The notes under the pieces: model-generated | Seen by the model: only the letters and a program-made list of their open reading frames with translations | Database searches by the model: none | Told to the model about the DNA's origin: nothing | Program-made: the position numbers and the translations under genes | Shown: piece after piece, positions 36,759 through 44,115 of the stretch | Layout: every line of letters begins with the position of its first letter | How positions within the stretch are numbered: the stretch's first letter is position 1 | NCBI RefSeq assembly: GCF_019084075.1 | Contig: NZ_JAHREN010000001.1 | Span: 744,001-808,000 of the forward strand | Reading direction: 5' to 3' | From: Siccirubricoccus sp. G192 | GTDB taxonomy: Bacteria; Pseudomonadota; Alphaproteobacteria; Acetobacterales; Acetobacteraceae | Length of the DNA: 64,000 nucleotides

Positions 36759-37391
36759 ATGTTCTACGAACCCAAGCATGGCCACGGCCTGCCGCACGAC
36801 CCCATCAAGGCCATCGTGGCGCCGCGGCCGATCGGCTGGATCTCGACGCTCGATGCCGCGGGGCGGCCCAACCTGGCGCCCTACAGCTACTTCAACATGG
36901 TCCATAACCGCCCGCCGATGATGGCTTTCGGCAGCGAGGGGCTGAAGCACAGCGCCGCCAATGCGCGGGCCACGGGGGAATTCGTCTTCAACCTGGCGAC
37001 CCGGCCGCTCTTCGAGGCGATGAACGCCACCTCCGACAGCCTGCCCGAGGGGGTGGACGAGTTCGCGGCCGCCGGCTTGGCTGCCGCGCCCTGCCGCCTG
37101 GTGCGGCCGCCGCGCGTCGCGGCGAGCCCGGCGGCGCTGGAATGCCGCGTGGTGCAGGCGATGGAATTGCTGGACACCGAGGGCCGCCCCTCCGACGGCT
37201 TCCTGGTGATCGGCCAGGTGGTCGGCGTGCATATCGACGCGCGCTTCCTGCGCGAGGGGCGCTTCGACACGGTGGCGGCGCGAACCATCGCCCGCTGCGG
37301 CTACCGCGACTACACGGAGGTGGCGACGATGTTCGAGGCGCTGCGGCCGACCGACCGCGGCGCCTTCCCGCCCGAGGGCGGGAAGGGCTGA
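36759..37391 (+). CDS. Flavin reductase-like FMN-binding protein
   Basis: The 210-residue split-beta-barrel flavoprotein has VAPRPIGWISTLDAAGRPNL (FMN-binding N-terminal strand pair), APYSYFNMVHNRPPMMAFGS, and FVFNLATRPLFEAMNATSDS. A C-terminal IGQVVGVHIDARFLREGRFD ends the core. The family includes NADH:flavin oxidoreductase components and uncharacterised FMN-binding proteins. No monooxygenase partner lies beside it. It is divergent from mutL with a gap of about 108 bases. Confidence 0.88.
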   Translation: MFYEPKHGHGLPHDPIKAIVAPRPIGWISTLDAAGRPNLAPYSYFNMVHNRPPMMAFGSEGLKHSAANARATGEFVFNLATRPLFEAMNATSDSLPEGVDEFAAAGLAAAPCRLVRPPRVAASPAALECRVVQAMELLDTEGRPSDGFLVIGQVVGVHIDARFLREGRFDTVAARTIARCGYRDYTEVATMFEALRPTDRGAFPPEGGKG

Positions 37392-37435
37392 AGCCGGGCT
37401 GCCTGTATCCTGCGGCCCTCCGCTGACCGGGCCGT

Positions 37436-38077
37436 TCAGCCCAGCGCCGGGCGGGTCTTCACCATGCTCGGGCGCTGCCCCATCCGGCCCCACCAGGCGC
37501 TGAGGCGCGGGCGGCGGGCCAGCGCGGCGCGGCCCGGCTCGGTCATGACGAAATAGTCGAGCACCGGCGCGAGATGCAGGTCGGCCAGGCTCACTGCCCC
37601 GCCGCAGAGCGCCGCATCGCCCTCGGCCATCAGCCCCTCCACCACGGTCAGCGCCTGTTCCGCCTGGGGCAGGCCCTCCGCCAGCACGGCCTGGTCGGGC
37701 GTGCCGCCCTGCATGGGCACGATGGCGGCCTGCCAGAAGACCTTCCCGATCATGCTGGGATAGGCATAGCTGTCGATGACGCCGCAGATCTGCGTCATGC
37801 GGGCGCGCCGCCGGGCATCCTCGGGTTGCAGCCGGGGGCCGGGGAAAGCCTCGTCGATGTAGCGGGTGATGGCGAAAGTCTCGAACAGGTTGAAGCCGTC
37901 ATGCTCGAAGGCCGGCACCTTGCCCCAGGGCTGCCGCGCGCGATGCTCGGGCGACTGGCCGGCGCCCTTCAGGATATCCACCTCGCGCAGCTCATAGGGC
38001 ACGCCCTTCTCCTCCAGCGCGAGGCGGGCGCTGCGGGCATAGGTGCTGTAGGCCGGGCCGTGGAGCACGACGGGCAT
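37436..38077 (-). CDS. Glutathione S-transferase family protein
   Basis: The 213-residue protein has an N-terminal thioredoxin-fold GST domain (VVLHGPAYSTYARSARLALE, EKGVPYELREVDILKGAGQS, QPWGKVPAFEHDGFNLFETF, AITRYIDEAFPGPRL). A helical C-terminal domain follows (SLADLHLAPVLDYFVMTEPG). The catalytic Ser/Tyr position near the N-terminus (PAYSTYARS) is plausible. The ATG at 38077 is preceded by GGAGGAAACC. It converges with the flavin reductase gene. The substrate is unknown. Confidence 0.9.
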   Translation of the reverse strand: MPVVLHGPAYSTYARSARLALEEKGVPYELREVDILKGAGQSPEHRARQPWGKVPAFEHDGFNLFETFAITRYIDEAFPGPRLQPEDARRRARMTQICGVIDSYAYPSMIGKVFWQAAIVPMQGGTPDQAVLAEGLPQAEQALTVVEGLMAEGDAALCGGAVSLADLHLAPVLDYFVMTEPGRAALARRPRLSAWWGRMGQRPSMVKTRPALG

Positions 38078-38162
38078 GGCGGTTTCCTCCTGCTTTGGGC
38101 GCAGGATGCCAGCCCGGCCGCCCCGGGCGGGGCACACAAGGCGGTGACTGGCGGCCCGGGCG

Positions 38163-39833
38163 CTACCCGCCGCCCTGCAACCGCGCGATCTCCCGCATCA
38201 ACCCCTCGGTCGAGCCGTCATGCGCGCCCGGCCGCGGCACGCCGGCCTCCAGCTCCGGCAGGATGGCGCCGGCCAATTGCTTGCCGAGTTCCACCCCCCA
38301 CTGGTCGAAGGCATTCACCCCCCAGAGCGCGCCGAGGCAGAAGACCTTGTGCTCATAGAGCGCCACGAGCTGCCCCAGGGTGAAGGCGTCGAGATGCGGC
38401 AGCAGCAGGGTGGCGGTGGGCCGGTCGCCGGGAAAGAGGCGGTGCGGCAGCAGCCGGCTGATCTCGGCGGGGTCGGTGCCGGCGGCCTGCATCTCCGCCC
38501 GCACCTCCGCCGCGTCCTTGCCGCGCATCAGCGCCTCGGCCTGGGCAAGGCCATTGGCCAGCAGCTTGCGGTGGCTATCGGCATGGGGATGGTCGGGCCG
38601 GGCGATCAGGATGATATCGGCGGGGACCGGCGTGCTGCCCTGGTGCAGCAACTGCATGAAACTGTGCTGCGCATTGGTCCCCGGCTCGCCGAAGACCACC
38701 GGGCCGGTGGCGCGGCCGACCGGGGCGCCCGCCAGGGTCACGCGCTTGCCGAGGCTCTCCATCTCCAATTGCTGGAGATGCGCGGGGAAGCGGGCGAGTC
38801 GCTCGTCATAGGGCAGCACGGCGCGGGCCGGCAGGCCGAGGCCGTTCACATGCCAGATCTCGGCCAGCGCCAGCAGCACCGGCAGGTTCCGTGGCAGCGG
38901 CGCCGCCAGGAAATGCGCGTCCATCGCCCGCGCCCCCGCCAGCAGCCGGTCGAAAGCCTCCCAGCCCAGCGCCAGCGCCAGGGACAGGCCGATCGCCGAC
39001 CATAGGGAGAAGCGCCCGCCCACCCAGTCGCGGAAGGGAAAGACCCGCTCGGCCGGGATGCCGAAAGCGGCGGTGGCGGCCAGGTTGGTGGAGAGCGCGG
39101 CGAAATGCGCCGCCACCCCCGCCTCCCCCACCGAGGCTTCCAGCCAGCCGCGCACCAGCGCGGCATTGGTCATGGTCTCCTGGGTGGTGAAGGTCTTGGA
39201 GGCGATCAGCACCAGGGTGCGGCGCGGGTCGAGGCCGGGCCGCAGCGCCTCCCAGGCATGCGCATCGACATTCGCCAGGTAATGCGCCCGCATCGGCGCC
39301 CCTGGCGTCCAGAGCGCCCGCGCCGCCATGGCGGGGCCGAGATCGGAACCGCCGATGCCGATATTCAGCACATCGGTGAAAGCTTCCCCCGTTGCCCCGC
39401 ACAGCCGCCCCTGATGCACCGCGGCGCAGAATTCGCGCATGCGGCCGAGCATCGCCTGCACCTCGGCGGAAGCGTCCTCGCCGGCCGTGCGGAAGCCGGC
39501 GTCGCGGCCGGCGCGCAGCGCCATGTGCAGCACGGCGCGGCGTTCGGTGGCGTTGACCGGCGTGCCGGCGGCCATGGCGGCACGCTGCGCCTCCAGCCCG
39601 GCGGCCCCTGCCAGGTCCAGCAGCGCCGCCAGCACCTCCTCCGTCAGCGAGGTCTTGGAGAGGTCGAGCAGCAGCCCCTCGGCGGCGCAGGAGAAGCGGC
39701 CGAAGCGGCCGGGATCGGCGGCGAAGAGCGGCCGGATGGCGCCGGGCGCGCCGCCATCCGTGCGCGGCCGCCCCGCCAATTCGGCAATCCTCGCCCAGGC
39801 CGCCGTAAGCGCCGCCGCCAGACCATCCGCCAT
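38163..39833 (-). CDS. pgi: Glucose-6-phosphate isomerase
   Basis: The 556-residue PGI interconverts glucose-6-phosphate and fructose-6-phosphate. Signatures present are VLNIGIGGSDLGPAMAARAL, IASKTFTTQETMTNAALVRG, DWVGGRFSLWSAIGLSLALA (PGI signature 1), FGEPGTNAQHSFMQLLHQGS (catalytic Glu/His region), and near the end GVNAFDQWGVELGKQLAGAI. It is full length and intact. An upstream ATG at 39872 would add 13 residues. Neighbours on both sides are unrelated by pathway. Confidence 0.96.
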   Translation of the reverse strand: MADGLAAALTAAWARIAELAGRPRTDGGAPGAIRPLFAADPGRFGRFSCAAEGLLLDLSKTSLTEEVLAALLDLAGAAGLEAQRAAMAAGTPVNATERRAVLHMALRAGRDAGFRTAGEDASAEVQAMLGRMREFCAAVHQGRLCGATGEAFTDVLNIGIGGSDLGPAMAARALWTPGAPMRAHYLANVDAHAWEALRPGLDPRRTLVLIASKTFTTQETMTNAALVRGWLEASVGEAGVAAHFAALSTNLAATAAFGIPAERVFPFRDWVGGRFSLWSAIGLSLALALGWEAFDRLLAGARAMDAHFLAAPLPRNLPVLLALAEIWHVNGLGLPARAVLPYDERLARFPAHLQQLEMESLGKRVTLAGAPVGRATGPVVFGEPGTNAQHSFMQLLHQGSTPVPADIILIARPDHPHADSHRKLLANGLAQAEALMRGKDAAEVRAEMQAAGTDPAEISRLLPHRLFPGDRPTATLLLPHLDAFTLGQLVALYEHKVFCLGALWGVNAFDQWGVELGKQLAGAILPELEAGVPRPGAHDGSTEGLMREIARLQGGG

Positions 39834-39912
39834 GCCTTGCGCTCCCGTGCTGCCGGCCAAGGATCGATTCAAGCCCTCCGCCCCTGGCCGATCAAGGCAG
39901 GGCCGGCCGCCG

Positions 39913-41208
39913 CTACAGCCCCACCGGCTGCCCGGCGACCATCACCGAGAGGTCGGCCGGCGCCAGCAGCCTCGCCGCCACCGCCGCGATCCTGGCCTGG
40001 GTGAGCGCCGCCAGCCGCGCCGGGCGCCCGGCCAGCCAATCCGCCGGGCGGTCGTTCTGCCTGAGGGTCAGCAGCGCATTGGCGACCCGGCGGCTATCGG
40101 TGAAGGCGAGCGGCAGGGAGCCGGTGAGGAAGGCCACCGCATCGGCCAGTTCCGTCTCGGTCGGGCCGGATTCGGCCATGCGTGCCCATTCCTCCCGCGT
40201 CACCGCCAGGGTCTCCGCCACCCGCGCATTCTCGGTGGCAACGGAGCCGACGATGACGCCCCGGCGGAACATCAGGTCCAGCCCGGCGCCGATGCCATAG
40301 GCCAGGCCCCGCCGCTCCCGCACCGCCTGCATCAGCCGCGAGGCGAAGCCGCCGCCGGCCAGGATGCGCAGCATGACCTGCGCCGCCTCCCAGTCCGGGT
40401 CGGCGGCGGCAAGGCCCTCCTGGCCGAAGACCACGGCGGATTGCGGCGCCGCCACCGGCAGCACCTGCTGGCCGAATTGGCGGAAATGCGGCAGCGGCGG
40501 CGTTGGCGGCGGGGCGCCCGCCGGCAGCCCTTCCAGCAGCCGCGGCAGCAGATCGCGCAGCCCCTCCGGCGTGATGGCGCCGGCCGCGGCCACCAGCAGC
40601 CCTTCGGCCCGGAGCTGCCGCGCCAGAGCCTCGCGGATCGCCTCCGGCGGCAGCGCAGCCAGGCTTTCGGCGGTGCCGCCGCTCGGCCGTCCGGCCGGAT
40701 GGGTCGGGTAGGCGGCGGCCCAGAAGGCGCGGCCGGCCTGGCCACGGGGCGTCTCCAGCACGCGGCGGGCGGCGGCGATGGCGCGGGCGCGCACCCGCTC
40801 CACCGCCTCGGCATCCAGGCGCGGTGCCGTCATGGCGAGGCCGCCCAGGCGCACCGCTTCCGGCAGCGCCCCGGTCAGCGCCCGGAAACCGCCGTCGAAG
40901 CCGTCGCGGTCGGCGGAGAAGGCGAGGCTGATGGCCTCGTTCCGCAGCGCATCGGCGAATTCGGTGGCGGGCAGCGGCCCGGCGCCCTCGGTGAGCAGGG
41001 CGGCGGCCATGGCGGCTGCCCCCTCCTGCCCCGCCGGGTCGAGCGCTGCGCCGCCGCGCCAGGACCAGGCCAGCGACACCACCGGCACCGCATGGTCCTC
41101 GACCAGCCAGGCGGTGACGCCGCCGGCCTCGACGATCTGGATCGGCAGGGAGAAGCCGGGGGCGGTCTGGCCCGCCTCCCCTTGCGCGGGGCGATCAAGG
41201 GGGGTCAC
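39913..41208 (-). CDS. M16 peptidase-like protein lacking the zinc motif
   Basis: The 431-residue protein has the M16 fold (two repeated alpha/beta halves) but no HxxEH. The position that normally carries it reads AAAMAAALLTEGAG. Other family segments are SLAWSWRGGAALDPAGQEGA, NEAISLAFSADRDGFDGGFR, AAGAITPEGLRDLLPRLLEG and LMQAVRERRGLAYGIGAGLD (the R-Y motif of the second half). It is thus the non-catalytic partner, as in heterodimeric M16 pairs. Its start overlaps the upstream catalytic M16 gene by four bases, so they are made together. Confidence 0.88.
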   Translation of the reverse strand: MTPLDRPAQGEAGQTAPGFSLPIQIVEAGGVTAWLVEDHAVPVVSLAWSWRGGAALDPAGQEGAAAMAAALLTEGAGPLPATEFADALRNEAISLAFSADRDGFDGGFRALTGALPEAVRLGGLAMTAPRLDAEAVERVRARAIAAARRVLETPRGQAGRAFWAAAYPTHPAGRPSGGTAESLAALPPEAIREALARQLRAEGLLVAAAGAITPEGLRDLLPRLLEGLPAGAPPPTPPLPHFRQFGQQVLPVAAPQSAVVFGQEGLAAADPDWEAAQVMLRILAGGGFASRLMQAVRERRGLAYGIGAGLDLMFRRGVIVGSVATENARVAETLAVTREEWARMAESGPTETELADAVAFLTGSLPLAFTDSRRVANALLTLRQNDRPADWLAGRPARLAALTQARIAAVAARLLAPADLSVMVAGQPVGL

Positions 41209-42665
41209 GCCGGCGGCTCCCGGCCCGGCGTGGCTGAGGCGGGCCTATCCGCGGGGCCGGGCAGCAGCCAGCCGGTGGCGCTGGGGGCGCCGCCGAGCAC
41301 GGCGCGGGCCGCCTCCGTCACCTGCGCCAGGGTCACTTCGCGCAGATGCCGCGGCCAGAATTCCACGAGGTCGAGCGGCAGGCCGATGGCCAGCGCGCCG
41401 CCCAGCATGCGCGGCGCGGCGCCGATCCCGTCCAGCGCCAGCACCGCCCCGGTGGCGATCTGGCGGACGGAGCGGGCACGCTCGGCCTCGGTCGGGCCGT
41501 CCTGCAGCAGCGCCGCGACAGTGGCATCCACCGCCGCCTCCAGCCGCTCGGGCGTGATGCCGGGGCGGAGCGTGGCGGAAAGGGTCAGGCTGGCCGCCCC
41601 CGCCGCCTCGCCGTCATAGGAGGCGCCGGCAGTGGTGGCGAGGCCGGTCTCCACCAGCGACCGGTGCAGCCGGCTGCCGGGGCCGCTGCCGAGCAGATGC
41701 GCCAGCACCTCCAGCGCCCAGGCCTGGGCCGGGCCGGTGCCGGGAGGGGAGGGCCAGGTGAGGCTCGGGGCGATGACGGAGCGCATGAACACCGCCTCGC
41801 GCACCGCCGGGTCATGCTGCACCAGGCGCGGCATGGCGGCGCCGGCGGGCGGCGGGGCGCGGTCGCGCAGCGTGGCCGGGCGGGCGGGGACGGGGGCGTA
41901 GAATTGCTCGACCAGGCGGCGGCACTCGGCCTCCCGGACATCGCCAGCCACCACCAGCACGGCATTCGCGGGCGCGTAGCGGTGCGCGTAGAACCCAAGC
42001 ATGTCGTCGCGGGTGATGGCGCGGATCTCGTCCTCCCAGCCGATGATCGGCCGGCCGTGCCAGTGCTGCCGGCCCCAGAGCGCCGCCTCGAAACCTTCCC
42101 AGAAGCGGCCGCGCGGGTTGCTGTCGGTGCGCAGCCGGCGTTCCTCCAGGATCACGGCGCGTTCCGGCTCCACCGTCTCGGCGGGCAGCAGGGGGGCGGC
42201 GAAACGGTCGGATTCCAGGCGCATCACCAGCGGCAAGCGGCTGGCCTCGACGGTCTGGTGATAGGCGGTGACATCGCGGGAGGTGAAGGCATTGTCCTGC
42301 CCGCCCTCCCGCGCCACGGCCAGGGAGAAGGCGCCGGGGGCGACGTTGCGGCTGCCCTTGAACATCATGTGCTCAAGGAAATGCGCGGTGCCGGAACGGC
42401 CGGCGGGGTCCTCGCCGCCGCCGGCGGCATAGAAGAGGTAATGCGCCACCACCGGCACCCGGCGGCTTTCCGCCAGCACCACCCGCAGCCCGTTCGGCAG
42501 GGTCCAGGTGACGGCGCCGAACAGCGGCCGGTCCGGCGGCAGCACCGGCACCTCGGGCGCGGGCTGCACCGCGGGGGCGGCCAAGGGGGTGGCGGCCGGG
42601 GTGGCCAGCGCCACCGGCAGGGCGGCGGCGGAGCAGAGGGCGGTGCGGCGGGTCACGAGGGGCAT
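41205..42665 (-). CDS. M16 family zinc metalloprotease, catalytic partner, exported
   Basis: The 486-residue protein has a probable Tat/Sec signal (VTRRTALCSAAALPVALATP) and a complete inverzincin site: TAHFLEHMMFKGSRNVAPGA (HxxEH near 95) with the downstream Glu in ERAVILEERRLRTDSNPRGR. LVQHDPAVREAVFMRSVIAP and the GLATTAGASYDGEAAGAASL second half follow. It pairs with the inactive M16 protein encoded next to it and is probably periplasmic. In alphaproteobacteria this pair is often found beside the DUF3035 lipoprotein and lspA, as here, suggesting a role in envelope protein turnover. Confidence 0.92.
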   Translation of the reverse strand: MPLVTRRTALCSAAALPVALATPAATPLAAPAVQPAPEVPVLPPDRPLFGAVTWTLPNGLRVVLAESRRVPVVAHYLFYAAGGGEDPAGRSGTAHFLEHMMFKGSRNVAPGAFSLAVAREGGQDNAFTSRDVTAYHQTVEASRLPLVMRLESDRFAAPLLPAETVEPERAVILEERRLRTDSNPRGRFWEGFEAALWGRQHWHGRPIIGWEDEIRAITRDDMLGFYAHRYAPANAVLVVAGDVREAECRRLVEQFYAPVPARPATLRDRAPPPAGAAMPRLVQHDPAVREAVFMRSVIAPSLTWPSPPGTGPAQAWALEVLAHLLGSGPGSRLHRSLVETGLATTAGASYDGEAAGAASLTLSATLRPGITPERLEAAVDATVAALLQDGPTEAERARSVRQIATGAVLALDGIGAAPRMLGGALAIGLPLDLVEFWPRHLREVTLAQVTEAARAVLGGAPSATGWLLPGPADRPASATPGREPPA

Positions 42666-42735
42666 GGTCCAGCATGTGGGGCGACGCCGCCCGGCCGCAA
42701 ACCCGGTCCCTCGCCCGCCCGCGCCGAATCCCGCC

Positions 42736-42989
42736 GGCCTTCGCCCCTCCGGTCATCGGGATGCATGCCGCCCGCCCGATCCGGACCTTCGGGCCCCGCG
42801 GCCCTCCGATCATCGGAGCGCGTATTGCCCGCCCGATTCAGACCTTCGGGCCCTGCGGCCCTCCGATCATCGGAGCGCGTATTGCCCGCCCGATTCAGAC
42901 CTTCGGGCCCTGCGGCCCTCTGGTCATCGGGATGCGTATTGCCCGCCCGATTCAGACCTTCGGGCTTTGCGGCCCTCCGGTCATCGGGC
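42736..42989. repeat. 57-bp tandem repeat (minisatellite), four copies plus a partial one
   Basis: GACCTTCGGG recurs at 42784, 42841, 42898 and 42955, exactly 57 bases apart, with few mismatches between units. A degenerate partial unit precedes it. Each unit contains GGCCCTCCG and the near-palindrome TCCGATCATCGGA, or a variant of it. It lies between the stop of the (frame-corrected) DUF3035 gene and the start of the M16 gene. The minus-strand frame through it is open only because 57 is divisible by three. Confidence 0.93.
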
Positions 42990-42999
42990 GGGGGCACGA

Positions 43000-43579
43000 T
43001 CAGAAGATGCTTTCCAGGATGCGGGTCAGGGGATTGCCGCTGCGGCTGCGCTGGATGACGGGGGGTCTCGCCCTCGGTGGGGTCGCGGCCGAGCGCGGAG
43101 TTCTCCCGCAGCCGCTGGCTTTCCCGGCGCGCGTCGAGCGGGGTGCCGGGCTGTTCCGGCTCGCGCCAGAAGATCAGCCGGTCCGTCAGGTCCCGGTCCG
43201 CCTGGTCCAGGCGAAGGCTTTCCTGGTCCACCCGGCGGCGGATATCGTCGCCGACCGGCCGGCCGGCCTGGGACAGGAGGGCGCTCTCCGACGCAGTCTG
43301 CGGCGTGCTGGGGGCCGGGCCGAGCATCGCGCCGGGCACCAGCGTGGCCTCGGCCTGCTGCCGGACGGTCATTTCCTGGGGCCGGGTGGCGCCGGGGCGC
43401 GGCACCGGCAATTCGCCGAGCGCGGGCGGCATGGAGAGCGGCGCCCGGGTCGTGACCTGGAACTCGTCCGGGGCGTCGCGGGTGAAGCCGAAATTGCGGG
43501 CGGTATCGGCCCCGCAGCCGGCGAGCAGGAAGCTGGCGGCCAGGGCGGGCCCGGCCAGGTGGGAACGGCGCATCCTCAT
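43000..43579 (-). pseudogene. DUF3035 family lipoprotein, frame broken in a C6 run
   Basis: The N-terminus is a lipoprotein signal (PALAASFLLAGCGADTARNF, lipobox LAGC), then FTRDAPDEFQVTTRAPLSMP, PRPGATRPQEMTVRQQA and RENSALGRDPTEGETP, which is the DUF3035 family. In the printed frame the protein then runs into the 57-bp minisatellite. Removing one base from the run at 43060-43065 instead gives the family-typical ending VIQRSRSGNPLTRILESIF and a stop at 43000, for about 192 residues. I therefore take that as the true gene. DUF3035 proteins are outer-membrane-associated lipoproteins; a BAM-complex accessory role (BamF) was proposed for the family. It is downstream of lspA. Confidence 0.8.
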
Positions 43580-44115
43580 GCTGCCTCCTTACCCGCCGGG
43601 GGCCGCCGGAACAAGGCATCCGCGAGCAGGACCCCGACGCCGCAGACGATCCCCGCATCCGCCACATTGAACACATACCAGTGCCAGCCCCAGGCATGGG
43701 CATCGACGAAATCCACCACCGCGCCGAAACGAAGCCGGTCGATGACATTGCCGACCGCGCCCCCCACCACGGCACCGAGCGCCACCGCCACCAGCCGGGT
43801 CTCCGCCCGTGCCATCCAGCGCAGCAGGAACAGCGCGATGGCGGCGGCCAGCAGCGCCAGGACCAGGTGGTTGAGCGGCCCGTCGCCCGAGAACAGGCCG
43901 AAGGTCACGCCACGGTTCCAGACCATGGTGAGGTCGAGCCCGAAGGGTCCGGCGGCGAGCAAGGGCACCTGCCGCAGTTCCGGCAGCCGCAGCCCCTCCA
44001 GCACCCACCACTTGCTGGCCTGGTCGGCGGCCAGCAGCAGCGCCGCGGCCGGCAGGCCGAGGCGGAGCCGCCCGTGCTGCGCCGGCGCCGTCGCATCCGC
44101 CGCCGCCTGGCTCAT
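43576..44115 (-). CDS. lspA: Lipoprotein signal peptidase
   Basis: The 179-residue four-helix inner-membrane aspartyl protease removes signal peptides from prolipoproteins. It shows LLLAADQASKWWVLEGL (first conserved Asp), TMVWNRGVTFGLFSG, VGNVIDRLRFGAVVDFVDAH (catalytic Asp in NVIDR) and HWYVFNVADAGIVCGV (second catalytic Asp in FNVAD). Length is normal. Its start overlaps the ileS stop by four bases, and its own stop overlaps the start of the DUF3035 lipoprotein gene, a likely substrate. The ileS-lspA pair is widely conserved. Confidence 0.95.
   Translation of the reverse strand: MSQAAADATAPAQHGRLRLGLPAAALLLAADQASKWWVLEGLRLPELRQVPLLAAGPFGLDLTMVWNRGVTFGLFSGDGPLNHLVLALLAAAIALFLLRWMARAETRLVAVALGAVVGGAVGNVIDRLRFGAVVDFVDAHAWGWHWYVFNVADAGIVCGVGVLLADALFRRPPAGKEAA

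Noticed and set aside
42736..42989. CRISPR array
   Set aside because: Units are contiguous 57-bp repeats without unique spacers, and there are no cas genes.
42653..42999. Repeat-rich C-terminal extension of the DUF3035 lipoprotein
   Set aside because: It exists only in the frame after a C6 run. The alternative frame gives the family-typical ending and stop at 43000, and the repeat is better read as intergenic.
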